In this document: positions 1-7,580 of the stretch, piece after piece
Position numbering within the stretch: the stretch's first letter is position 1
Layout: the number at the start of each line of letters is the position of its first letter
Assembly: GCF_027270735.1 (NCBI RefSeq)
Contig: NZ_JAPWIJ010000016.1
Span: 20,419 to 84,418 of the forward strand
Length of the DNA stretch: 64,000 nucleotides
Direction: 5' to 3'
From: Rhodococcus ruber
GTDB taxonomy: Bacteria; Actinomycetota; Actinomycetes; Mycobacteriales; Mycobacteriaceae
Notes under the pieces: generated by a model
The model's input: the letters and a program-made list of their open reading frames with translations, nothing else
Told to the model about the DNA's origin: nothing
Databases searched by the model: none
Program-made: the position numbers and the translations under genes

Positions 1-162
1 CTGGTCGACCATGTCGTCGAGGAATCCGACGAAGATCCCGACATCGATTACGCGGAGGGCCAGCGTCAGGCCGAGATCGTGGAAGGCACTCTCGTCGAGG
101 ACCGCGGACGCAACCGCGGCCAGATCGACGGCTCCCCCGAAGACGGCGGCCCGGTCACCTGA
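1..162 (+). CDS. C-terminal end of an unidentified protein (5' partial)
   Basis: The window opens inside a gene. Frame 1 reads to a TGA at 160-162 and gives 53 C-terminal residues starting LVDHVVEESDEDPD. The tail is acidic and hydrophilic, with no membrane segment or domain I recognise, so the product cannot be named. It converges with the methyltransferase gene, whose last codon lies 3 bases further on. Confidence 0.5.
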   Translation: MVDHVVEESDEDPDIDYAEGQRQAEIVEGTLVEDRGRNRGQIDGSPEDGGPVT

Positions 163-165
163 CAC

Positions 166-1293
166 TCACCGTTGCTCGCTCGGTCGCACCGAGCGAGCGA
201 CGGTGAACTTGCCGTTGCGCCCCATCAGGTCGGTGGGGCCCACGGCGTCCGCCAGCTCGCGCCGGTAGTTCAGGTGAGTGTTGAACACCGTCCACAGTTG
301 TCCGCCGGGCCGCAGCACTCGACCGGCGGCAGCGAACAGTTTGCTCGCCCCGCCCGTATGCACGGCAGCACCTTCGTGAAACGGCGGATTGCAGACCACC
401 AGATCGACCGACTCCGATTCGAAGGTGGACATCGCATCGTCCGCGATCACCGCGATCCGAGTCCCGTTCGCCTCCGCCGTCGCCGCTGCCGACGCAATTG
501 CTGCAGCCGAACGATCGGTAGCGATCACTTCTAGATCCGGCCTGGTTCGAGCCAGCTCTGCTGCGAGAATTCCTGTGCCGCAGCCCAAGTCGACGGCTGT
601 GCGAGCACGCGGCAACATCTTCGGAACGAACTCGAGCAGAAACCGCGTTCCGATGTCCAGGCCTGCCCCGGCAAAAACAGCGCCGTGGGCCACGACCGTC
701 ATGTCGATGTCCGCGAGACGTTTGCTCACCGGATACGTCATACCCGACGCCACCGCCCCGGCCGCGGTGAGCACCCGAGCTTTCTGCCGGCCGCGTCCGG
801 CCGTGACCGTCGTGAAGGACCGTCGCAGCACGTCGTTCATGGCGGGGGTCATGTGTTTGTCTCGCCCGCCGGCCAGCACCACCACGTCCGCGGTCGCGTG
901 CGCCGCGATGTGCTCGGCGATCTCGGTGAGCTCGGCCAAACCTCGCGGCAACTGCATCAGTACCGTGCCGACGCCGTCGAGCAGTCCTGCACCGAGCGCG
1001 TGCTGGGTGTACGTACCCGTCATCGACACCCGTGCGGCGTTCAGCTCGAGCGCCCGCACGCCGGTGACGGCGTCCTGATGGACCCGCACATTCGTGAAGC
1101 CCAGCGCCACGGCACCGAGCGTGAGGGCACCGTAACGATCACCGATCACCGCGATCGGTGCCGTCCTGTCGACTCCTGGACGCTCGTCGACGGTATCGAG
1201 TACGAGACGGTCTGCAGCGTCGACGGAATGGAGGTTGGGTGCCTCCGCATCGGGCTCGCGGCGCAAGGCGTCGAACAGAGTTTCATGGGGCAC
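166..1293 (-). CDS. RlmG/RsmC-type rRNA (guanine-N2) methyltransferase
   Basis: A 375-residue class I SAM-dependent methyltransferase of the RlmG/RsmC family, which methylates guanine N2 in 23S or 16S rRNA. The C-terminal half is the catalytic domain: the SAM-binding DLGCGTG loop is at about residues 235-241 and the NPPF catalytic motif of N-methyltransferases at about 302-305. The N-terminal 200 residues match the degenerate, non-catalytic methyltransferase-like half of this family, and the total length is normal. The start is GTG at 1291-1293. Which guanine is modified cannot be told from sequence; RlmG is the closer fit by length and layout. Confidence 0.85.
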   Translation of the reverse strand: MPHETLFDALRREPDAEAPNLHSVDAADRLVLDTVDERPGVDRTAPIAVIGDRYGALTLGAVALGFTNVRVHQDAVTGVRALELNAARVSMTGTYTQHALGAGLLDGVGTVLMQLPRGLAELTEIAEHIAAHATADVVVLAGGRDKHMTPAMNDVLRRSFTTVTAGRGRQKARVLTAAGAVASGMTYPVSKRLADIDMTVVAHGAVFAGAGLDIGTRFLLEFVPKMLPRARTAVDLGCGTGILAAELARTRPDLEVIATDRSAAAIASAAATAEANGTRIAVIADDAMSTFESESVDLVVCNPPFHEGAAVHTGGASKLFAAAGRVLRPGGQLWTVFNTHLNYRRELADAVGPTDLMGRNGKFTVARSVRPSEQR

Positions 1294-1406
1294 CCGAGCA
1301 GTATCCCACCCTGGCAGCTGTGCCCTGACCGGTCGTTTCGGCGGTTCACCGGCCCATTTCCGCGCGGCGAGTGGCTATTGCGGTCGATCAGGGGCATGCT
1401 CGGGGA

Positions 1407-1529
1407 ATGGAACACAAAGACAAGAACGAGGCGCTCTTCAGCCATCCCGACGACGCCTCGACCGATGCGCACGCCGAGACTTCGAAGCCTGCCGTCTACA
1501 CCGCCCTCTTCAGCGGCGCGAACGAATAG
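1407..1529 (+). CDS. Possible small protein, 40 aa, unknown
   Basis: An ATG frame of 41 codons ending in TAG 3 bases from the peroxiredoxin stop. It lies in the otherwise empty space between the divergent start of the methyltransferase and the convergent peroxiredoxin. The product starts MEHKDKNEALF, is hydrophilic and charged at the N-terminus, and has no membrane segment or cysteine. GGGG just before the ATG could be a ribosome site, but it is close. Its reading frame fills the gap almost exactly, which favours a real gene; codon evidence is too thin to be sure. Confidence 0.4.
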   Translation: MEHKDKNEALFSHPDDASTDAHAETSKPAVYTALFSGANE

Positions 1530-1532
1530 CCC

Positions 1533-2057
1533 TCACGACAGGTAGCGCAGGTACTCCAGAGCCTTGGTGGCATGGACATGACCGCGTTCGCTCTGCACCA
1601 CCATCCGCACCACTCGGTGCCGATCTATCACGAATGTCGTCCGCTTCACGGACAGTAACTGCCGCAGGTAACCACGGTGTGCCGCATGCGCCCGTCCGCG
1701 TTCGAGCTCACGAAGCCGCCGCCGCCGGGTGAACCACCCACCTCGCCGCACTCCGAATTGCTCGGCCACCGCGCCGTCGGAATCGGACAGCAACGGAAAG
1801 TCGAAGGATCGCTGCAGAGCGAAATGCTGATTCTTGTCGCGGGTGTCGGTGCTGATCCCGACGCGCTGCGCACCGAATCTGCTGAATTCTGTTCCCAGGT
1901 CCCGGAAATGGCACGCCTCGGCGGTGCAGATGGGGCTGTTGGCCGCAGGATAGAAGAACAGCACCACTGGGCCCGACGCCGTCAGCTCGGAGAGCGCACG
2001 GGATTCACCAGAATGATCGGGAAGCTCGAAATCCGGGGCCGTCTGTCCGATTCGCAT
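1533..2057 (-). CDS. Peroxiredoxin, Bcp/PrxQ type
   Basis: A 174-residue thioredoxin-fold peroxidase that reduces hydrogen peroxide and organic hydroperoxides in the cytoplasm. The active-site stretch PAANSPICTAEAC carries the peroxidatic Cys44 and a resolving Cys49 five residues later, the arrangement typical of Bcp/PrxQ. Ser41 replaces the usual Thr of the PxxxTxxC motif. The C-terminal strand VKRTTFVID is canonical. Between FGVRRG and that strand there is an insertion of roughly 20-25 residues rich in Arg and Leu, where close relatives have a short loop; the reading frame stays open on both sides. It is probably monocistronic, 17 bases downstream of the phosphatase gene. Confidence 0.88.
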   Translation of the reverse strand: MRIGQTAPDFELPDHSGESRALSELTASGPVVLFFYPAANSPICTAEACHFRDLGTEFSRFGAQRVGISTDTRDKNQHFALQRSFDFPLLSDSDGAVAEQFGVRRGGWFTRRRRLRELERGRAHAAHRGYLRQLLSVKRTTFVIDRHRVVRMVVQSERGHVHATKALEYLRYLS

Positions 2058-2074
2058 GACGCAGAGGCTACCGC

Positions 2075-2842
2075 TCAGTCCTCGACCAATTCGGCGACGA
2101 GCCGTCCGCGCAGATGTTCATCGATACCCAGGTGACTCAGATAGGCCTCGAACGATCCGTGATTGGACGTCACAGACGCCATTCCGCGCTCCAGATAGGA
2201 CTCACGGACTCCCAACAACGCCTCCCCCGGCATTTCGGCGTCGTCGATACCCGCCCACGTCCGGCGCACATGGGCGAGCAGCGGCTCCACCGCAGCATTG
2301 CTGACGAGGTAGTCGGCAAGGATCTCGTCCTCACTCACCCCGACCGCCCGCAGCACAGTCGCGACGGTCCACCCGGCCCGATCCTTACCTGCGGCGCAGT
2401 GCACCAGAACTCCGCCTCGGCCGGCTGCGATGGCCTCGGCCACATGCTTGATGGCGTACGCAGCCCCGTCCAGCACCGGAAACGACGCGTACGCGCGCAG
2501 GAGGTAGTCGACCTGACTCTGTTCTTCGTGGGTCGGGGCCTCGTGCGGAGCGCGCTCACCGCTGTCGTTGTGGAACGGCACCGAGATCGACTGCACGCCG
2601 TCCGGAACTCTGTCGATCCCACTTCGTGCGATCTCGGAGTCACTGCGGAAATCGAACACCGTACGTATCCCGAGATCGACGACGGCGCGTTGTCCGCTCT
2701 CGGTGAGAGCACTCAATTCCGATGCGCGATAGAGCTTTCCAGGCCGAATCTTCGCGCCGCCGGCAGTGCGAAGACCGCCGAGGTCTCGAAAGTTCCAGGC
2801 CCCGTCGAGAGCGAACTGGTTGTGCACACGCGCGTCGGGCAT
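2075..2842 (-). CDS. PtpB-like tyrosine/lipid phosphatase
   Basis: A 255-residue phosphatase of the actinobacterial PtpB (Y_phosphatase3) family, which removes phosphate from phosphotyrosine, phosphoserine/threonine or phosphoinositides. The signature HCAAGKDR gives nucleophile Cys149 and phosphate-binding Arg155, and the Lys within the loop is characteristic of PtpB. The N-terminal NFRDLGG and the FDFRSDSE stretch are also family features. No signal peptide is seen. The mycobacterial homologue is secreted by a leaderless route, but whether this one leaves the cell cannot be judged. It is followed by the peroxiredoxin gene in the same direction with a 17-base gap. Confidence 0.85.
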   Translation of the reverse strand: MPDARVHNQFALDGAWNFRDLGGLRTAGGAKIRPGKLYRASELSALTESGQRAVVDLGIRTVFDFRSDSEIARSGIDRVPDGVQSISVPFHNDSGERAPHEAPTHEEQSQVDYLLRAYASFPVLDGAAYAIKHVAEAIAAGRGGVLVHCAAGKDRAGWTVATVLRAVGVSEDEILADYLVSNAAVEPLLAHVRRTWAGIDDAEMPGEALLGVRESYLERGMASVTSNHGSFEAYLSHLGIDEHLRGRLVAELVED

Positions 2843-2888
2843 GATCTCGACTGTATAGAAGCGAGGCTGCGTACCAGCGAGGCCGGGC

Positions 2889-3461
2889 TCAGGCGCGCGG
2901 TACGAGCCACTTCCGCAGCCGGGCGGTGACGAACGGCATCACCACGTAGACCATCAACGGCGTGCACATCATCACCACGACCGCCGTTCGCAGGGCCACG
3001 TTCAACCCCGCCAAATGCGGTGTGAGGACGATGTTGACCAGCAAGCTGACGGCATAGAACGCCACACCGATCGAGATCGCCTGCTTCCACCGGGGCGGCG
3101 GGCCGCCGATCACTCGAACCGCGTCGGTCAGGTGGGACTGCGGCTCGAACCATCCCTCCACGCCGGAAAGACGATGTGTCACAACGTCGTCGGCGATGGG
3201 CCGGCCGCTGCTGAGCCAGCGGCGTCGAGAGTCCGAGTGCAGCCATGCGTCGAGGTTGTCGTGGGTCTCGAACCGGTACACCACGTGGTAGTCGTTGGAT
3301 CCGCCGGAACTGCGCAACCAACCACCACCGAGGAAACCAGGGAAAGTGCGGACGAGATCGATACCGCGATCGGTCCATTCGACGAAATCTGCTTCGTATC
3401 CCTCGCGAACGCGCCGTGCGACCGAGGTCGTGACGTGATCGAGCGTGTCCGTCGTGGTCAT
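2889..3461 (-). CDS. Antibiotic-biosynthesis-monooxygenase-domain membrane protein
   Basis: A 190-residue protein with an N-terminal ferredoxin-like ABM domain (about residues 1-110, including WTDRGIDLVRTFPGFLGGGW) and two C-terminal hydrophobic segments (about 125-150 and 158-180) ending in a basic tail. The ABM fold covers haem-degrading and small-molecule monooxygenases; the membrane-anchored form is a common actinobacterial protein of unknown substrate. I chose the ATG at 3459-3461 because AGAGGGGGT lies at the right distance upstream; a longer frame reaching 3536 lacks such a site. Confidence 0.75.
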   Translation of the reverse strand: MTTTDTLDHVTTSVARRVREGYEADFVEWTDRGIDLVRTFPGFLGGGWLRSSGGSNDYHVVYRFETHDNLDAWLHSDSRRRWLSSGRPIADDVVTHRLSGVEGWFEPQSHLTDAVRVIGGPPPRWKQAISIGVAFYAVSLLVNIVLTPHLAGLNVALRTAVVVMMCTPLMVYVVMPFVTARLRKWLVPRA

Positions 3462-3630
3462 GCGGTACCCCCTCTGCACGTGTTCGTCTCGGCTTTCTGT
3501 TCTACACAGAGTGCGGTCCGATGGACCAGCTTTCAAATCAGGGGCTCAAATGTAGATCGATGGCCCTCGAGTGCGCCTGATGTGGCATTCTGTCCATACA
3601 GACCTCTCGTGAACGACCTGGAGTGGACGG

Positions 3631-4137
3631 ATGGCACAGACCGAGTACGAGCTCGACGACGTGGATCGGCGCATCGTCACCGAGCTGAGCCGAGACGGCC
3701 GAATGTCCATGCGTGCCTTGGCAGAGGCAACCCATATCTCCCGGGCACACGCCTACGTACGCGTCGACCGCCTCCTCGACGAAGGCGTCATCGAGGGGTT
3801 CACCGCACGCATCGCCTACGAGAAGGCCGGAGTCGGCGCATCCGCTTACGTGGCACTGTCCATCCGGCAGGATTCGTGGCGCGCCGTCGCCGACGACCTG
3901 AGTACCTTTCCGTTCGTCGAGCACGTCAGCTTGATGGGCGGCGATTTCGATGCGCTCGTTCTGGTCCGCGCTCCCGACACATCGGCGCTGCGACACCTGG
4001 TGCTCGACAAGTTGCAGGGACTCGACGGGATACTGTCGACCCGAACCTGGCTGATCTTCGACGAGGCGGTCGGCCCCGGAGCTCAGTGGACCGCCCAGCC
4101 GAGAATCAACCAGCCGAAGAACGGGAGAACTCGATGA
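3631..4137 (+). CDS. Lrp/AsnC-family transcriptional regulator
   Basis: A 168-residue regulator with an N-terminal winged helix-turn-helix (LDDVDRRIVTELSRDGRMS, about residues 8-60) and a C-terminal RAM ligand-binding domain of the amino-acid-responsive Lrp/AsnC type. It overlaps the next gene, a D-arginine dehydrogenase, by 4 bases (ATGA at 4134-4137), so the two are translationally coupled. By analogy with other Lrp-type pairs it most likely senses the substrate amino acid and controls this operon. The 168 bases upstream, shared with the divergent membrane protein, should hold the promoter. Confidence 0.85.
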   Translation: MAQTEYELDDVDRRIVTELSRDGRMSMRALAEATHISRAHAYVRVDRLLDEGVIEGFTARIAYEKAGVGASAYVALSIRQDSWRAVADDLSTFPFVEHVSLMGGDFDALVLVRAPDTSALRHLVLDKLQGLDGILSTRTWLIFDEAVGPGAQWTAQPRINQPKNGRTR

Positions 4138-5279
4138 GCACGTCCGTTCGAGACGCGCCTACCACCGATGTCATTGTTGTCGGCGGCGGAATCGGGGGTG
4201 TCTCGCTCGGATACGAACTCGCGAGCGATCACCGAGTCACCCTGCTCGAACGCGAGGATACCCTGGCCTTCCACACCACCGGACGCTCGGCCGCTCTGTT
4301 TCTGGAAACGTACGGCAACAACACGATTCGCGCTCTGACGACGGCCAGCCGAGACTTCCTGGAGAACCCGCCGGAGCACTTTCGATCCGAACTGCTCGCC
4401 CCGCGCCCCCTGCTGCAGTTCGCGTCCACCGGGCGAGGCGACGCGCTCGAAGCGATGTACGCGGACGTCAGCCGATTGACGCCCGAAGCACAACTGGTCT
4501 CGCCGACCGACGCGCGCACGTTCTTTCCGCCGCTGCGCCCCGAATTGATCGATTGCGCTCTGTACGAGCCGCATTCGATGGAAGTCGACGTGCACGCGCT
4601 GCATCAGGGGTTCGTGCGAGGGCTGCGCGATCGAGGTGGACGAGTCCACACCGGGGCAGGTGTGACACATCTGCGACGCATCGACGGACTGTGGCACGTG
4701 CACACCACCGACGGGTCTGTCCACACTGCTCCACTCGTCGTCGACGCCGCGGGCGCATGGGCGGATGTCCTCGGTGCGATGGCGGGTGCCGAGCCTATCG
4801 GACTCGTGCCCATGCGACGCTCGGTGTTCATGGTGGCCGCACCCGACGACCTCGATACCGCGCACCTGGCGACATTGAGCGACATCGACGAGAAGTTCTA
4901 CATCAAACCCGAAGGCGCACAACTATTGTGCTCGCCTGCGGACGAGACGCCCATCGAGCCGAGTGATGCCCGCCCGGACGAGTTGGAGATCGCCCGAGCA
5001 TTCGACGACATTGCCGAGGCGACCACCTTGACGGCCCGGCATGTGCGGTCGTCCTGGGCCGGCCTGCGCAGCTTCGTGCCCGACCGAACTCCGGTCGTCG
5101 GATTCGATCCGAACATCGAGGGTTTCTTCTGGTGCGCCGGTCAGGGCGGGTACGGAATCCAGACGTGCGCGGCGCTGGCCAGAGTCGGCGCGGCTCTGCT
5201 ACGGCGGCAACCACTTCCGATCGATGTAACCGAGCGCGGACTGCGGGCAGGCGACGTGACTCCGCACCGATTCGGGTGA
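4134..5279 (+). CDS. dauA: FAD-dependent D-arginine dehydrogenase (DauA-like)
   Basis: A 381-residue flavoprotein of the DAO family that oxidises D-amino acids, preferably D-Arg and D-Lys, to 2-oxo acids and ammonia. The ADP-binding VIVVGGGIGGVS is at about residues 13-24. The segments FHTTGRSAA (active-site His47), MEVDVHALHQGFVRGLR, SSWAGLRSFVPD and FFWCAGQGGYGIQT follow Pseudomonas aeruginosa DauA closely as I remember it. It is coupled to the Lrp gene by the ATGA overlap. In Pseudomonas the product 2-ketoarginine reaches L-arginine through DauB; no dauB is seen here. A broader D-amino-acid specificity remains possible. Confidence 0.8.
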   Translation: MSTSVRDAPTTDVIVVGGGIGGVSLGYELASDHRVTLLEREDTLAFHTTGRSAALFLETYGNNTIRALTTASRDFLENPPEHFRSELLAPRPLLQFASTGRGDALEAMYADVSRLTPEAQLVSPTDARTFFPPLRPELIDCALYEPHSMEVDVHALHQGFVRGLRDRGGRVHTGAGVTHLRRIDGLWHVHTTDGSVHTAPLVVDAAGAWADVLGAMAGAEPIGLVPMRRSVFMVAAPDDLDTAHLATLSDIDEKFYIKPEGAQLLCSPADETPIEPSDARPDELEIARAFDDIAEATTLTARHVRSSWAGLRSFVPDRTPVVGFDPNIEGFFWCAGQGGYGIQTCAALARVGAALLRRQPLPIDVTERGLRAGDVTPHRFG

Positions 5280-5346
5280 GAGGCGCTTCGCGCCACGTGC
5301 ACGAGAACTCGACCCCTGCTACGAAGTTCCGCGCACGACGAGAAGC

Positions 5347-5964
5347 TCAGCCGGCGACGACGCGTCGCAGATCGCTCAGCGTGGTTCGGTAGATATCTAC
5401 CAGGTCGGCGTCCTGCCCGGCGTCGATGCGCTCGGCCCAGTCGTCGAAGGCGATTCGCATGGCCATCCCGGCCCCCTCGACCAACAACCGCGCATATGAA
5501 CGTGATTCGTGATCACCTAGCTTGGCGGCCACCGAATCGGTGACGCGGCACAGCGTCATGGCGTCGGCCGTGAAGGCGGCGGCCCGCAGATGGTCGTCGC
5601 GACCGATCAACCGCCGGGTACGCAGGAGACGATCCCTGGCCTCGTACGGTGCAGCGGAAAATCGTTCGACGGATCGCTCGTAAAGCGCTTCGATCGCCGT
5701 GAGGGTGATGCCTTCCGGTGCCGTCGATGCCAGCCAGGCGTCGATGTCGAGCTCGAACTCCGGGGCGAGGCCGAGAACCGATTCCTCCTTGGATGCAAAG
5801 CTACGAAAGAACGTACTCGGCGATACTCCGGCCCGGCGTGCGATCTGGTCGACCGTCGTGGTGGCGCAGCCCTGCGTCTCGAACAGATCGAGCGCAGCAC
5901 GGGTGATCTCGAGGAGGGTTTCTCGACGACGTCGCTCGCGCAGATCCGGTACTCGATCGTTCAT
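5347..5964 (-). CDS. TetR-family repressor, likely of the adjacent exporter
   Basis: A 205-residue TetR regulator. The N-terminal helix-turn-helix is clear (LLEITRAALDLFETQGCATT...RRAGVSPSTFFRSF, about residues 13-58), followed by a helical ligand-binding domain with no metal or cofactor motif. The start is set at the ATG ending at 5964 because GGAGGAC precedes it at good distance; a longer frame would run into the palindrome region. It is divergent from a DHA2 drug exporter, the classical layout for local repression relieved by a transported compound. Confidence 0.85.
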   Translation of the reverse strand: MNDRVPDLRERRRRETLLEITRAALDLFETQGCATTTVDQIARRAGVSPSTFFRSFASKEESVLGLAPEFELDIDAWLASTAPEGITLTAIEALYERSVERFSAAPYEARDRLLRTRRLIGRDDHLRAAAFTADAMTLCRVTDSVAAKLGDHESRSYARLLVEGAGMAMRIAFDDWAERIDAGQDADLVDIYRTTLSDLRRVVAG

Positions 5965-6000
5965 CGTCCTCCATCCATCGTCGACTCCCCTTCGTCTCGC

Positions 6001-6041
6001 TGTCAACATACCAGCAAAGTTCAAGTTGACAGTCACTGTCA
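6001..6041. promoter_or_regulatory. Candidate TetR operator between tetR and the exporter gene
   Basis: A perfect 15-base palindrome, TGACAGTCACTGTCA, lies at 6027-6041. Its left arm also pairs with an upstream copy: TGTCAAC at 6001-6007 against GTTGACA at 6025-6031. Further TCAAG-CTGTC half-site sequence follows on the right. The palindrome is 68 bases before the exporter start and 62 before the tetR start, so a bound repressor could block both promoters. Assignment to this TetR protein is inferred from position. Confidence 0.6.
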
Positions 6042-6109
6042 CTATGATTCAAGCTGTCTACATACGAATTGCTCCACACCTTGAACCCATACGCGAAAGT
6101 TCTCGACAC

Positions 6110-7579
6110 ATGACCACATCTGAGACCGACCACAAACCCGACGCGCAACTCGCGCCGGGCAGCAAGTTACTGATCGGCATCCTCGTCATCGCGGCGTTCG
6201 TCATGATCCTCAACGAAACGATCATGAGCGTGGCGCTGCCCACCCTGATGGTCGACCTCGACATCTCCGCGACGACGGCGCAGTGGCTCACCACCGGATT
6301 TCTGCTGACGATGGCGGTGGTCATTCCCATCACCGGCTTCCTGTTCCAGCGCTTCACTCTGCGTCAGGTGTTCGTGGCGGCCATGACGCTGTTCACTGTC
6401 GGCACTCTGTTCGCTGCCTCCGCTCCGGGATTCGAGCTGCTCCTGCTCGGACGCGTCACCCAGGCCAGCGGCACGGCGATCATGTTGCCGCTGTTGATGA
6501 CAACGGTGCTCACCGTGGTTCCGGCGCACAAGCGCGGCGCGATGATGGGCGTGATCTCCATCGTCATCGCTGTGGCACCCGCGGTCGGTCCGACGATCTC
6601 GGGGATCATCCTCGATTCGCTCGACTGGCGTTGGATGTTCTGGCTCGTCCTTCCCATCGCCCTCATCGCGTTCGCCATCGGGACCACTCTGGTGAAGAAC
6701 GTGACCCAGACCAGTCGGCCGTCCTTCGATCCCGTGTCGGTCGTGTTGTCCGCGTTGGCTTTCGGCGGCATCGTCTACGGCCTGAGCAGCCTGGGACATT
6801 CGGCCGAGGAGTCCGTGGTGCCGGTGTGGCTGCCGCTGGTCGTCGGTGCGCTCGCCCTCGTGGTGTTCGTTCTCCGGCAGATCTCGCGTCAGGAGCGCGG
6901 CGGCGCACTTCTGGATATGCGTCCGTTCCGCACTCCCACCTTCAGTATCGGACTCGGCATGATCGCGATTTCGATGATGGCCCTGTTCGGCGCACTGATC
7001 CTGCTACCGATGTATCTGCAGAACGTCCGCGGCCTCGACACTCTCGACACCGGACTGATGCTGCTCCCCGGCGGACTCTTGATGGGTCTGCTGGCCCCGT
7101 TCGTCGGTCGCATCTTCGATCGAATCGGCCCGCGCCCGTTGGTCATTCCCGGTGCCGTCGTGGTGAGCGCTGCACTGTGGTCGATGACCGTGCTCGACGC
7201 GCAGACCGCACTGCCGCTCGTGATCGGTATCCACATGCTGCTCTCGGCGGGTCTGGCTCTCATCATGACGCCGCTCATGACTTCGTCGCTGGGATCACTA
7301 CCCACCCAGCTGTACTCGCACGGTAGTGCCATCTTCAGTACGGTTCAGCAGTTGGCCGGTGCTGCAGGTACCGCACTGTTCGTCACCGTGATGTCCAACA
7401 CCGCAGCAGCCAGAATCGCCGACGGCGCAACTGCTGTGGGCGGCTCGGAAGCCGGTATCCACACCGCATTCCTCTACGGCGGGGCAGTGTCATTGGTCGC
7501 GGTGGCCGCGTCGTTCTTCATCCGGGCACCGGCACGAACCGATAGCGAGGCACTCGCCCCCGCACAACCGGTTCACTAG
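6110..7579 (+). CDS. MFS multidrug efflux transporter, DHA2 (14-TM) family
   Basis: A 489-residue proton-driven exporter of the DHA2 family, located in the cytoplasmic membrane. It shows about 14 hydrophobic segments. The motif around LNETIMSVALPTLMVDL at the end of helix 1 is the DHA2 signature, and GRVTQASGTAIMLPL and AVAPAVGPTISG fit motifs B and C of drug antiporters. The ATG at 6110 fits the family start, which has a short polar N-terminus. It is divergent from a TetR gene across a palindromic operator. The substrate is unknown. Confidence 0.88.
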   Translation: MTTSETDHKPDAQLAPGSKLLIGILVIAAFVMILNETIMSVALPTLMVDLDISATTAQWLTTGFLLTMAVVIPITGFLFQRFTLRQVFVAAMTLFTVGTLFAASAPGFELLLLGRVTQASGTAIMLPLLMTTVLTVVPAHKRGAMMGVISIVIAVAPAVGPTISGIILDSLDWRWMFWLVLPIALIAFAIGTTLVKNVTQTSRPSFDPVSVVLSALAFGGIVYGLSSLGHSAEESVVPVWLPLVVGALALVVFVLRQISRQERGGALLDMRPFRTPTFSIGLGMIAISMMALFGALILLPMYLQNVRGLDTLDTGLMLLPGGLLMGLLAPFVGRIFDRIGPRPLVIPGAVVVSAALWSMTVLDAQTALPLVIGIHMLLSAGLALIMTPLMTSSLGSLPTQLYSHGSAIFSTVQQLAGAAGTALFVTVMSNTAAARIADGATAVGGSEAGIHTAFLYGGAVSLVAVAASFFIRAPARTDSEALAPAQPVH

Positions 7580-7580
7580 G

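Noticed and set aside
3015..4133. Upstream extension of the dauA frame by more than 370 codons
   Set aside because: It runs across the Lrp gene in another frame; dauA aligns from the ATG at 4134.
5282..5294. GGCGC-TTC-GCGCC hairpin after dauA as terminator
   Set aside because: The stem is only 5 bases with no U-run; too common in GC-rich DNA to claim.
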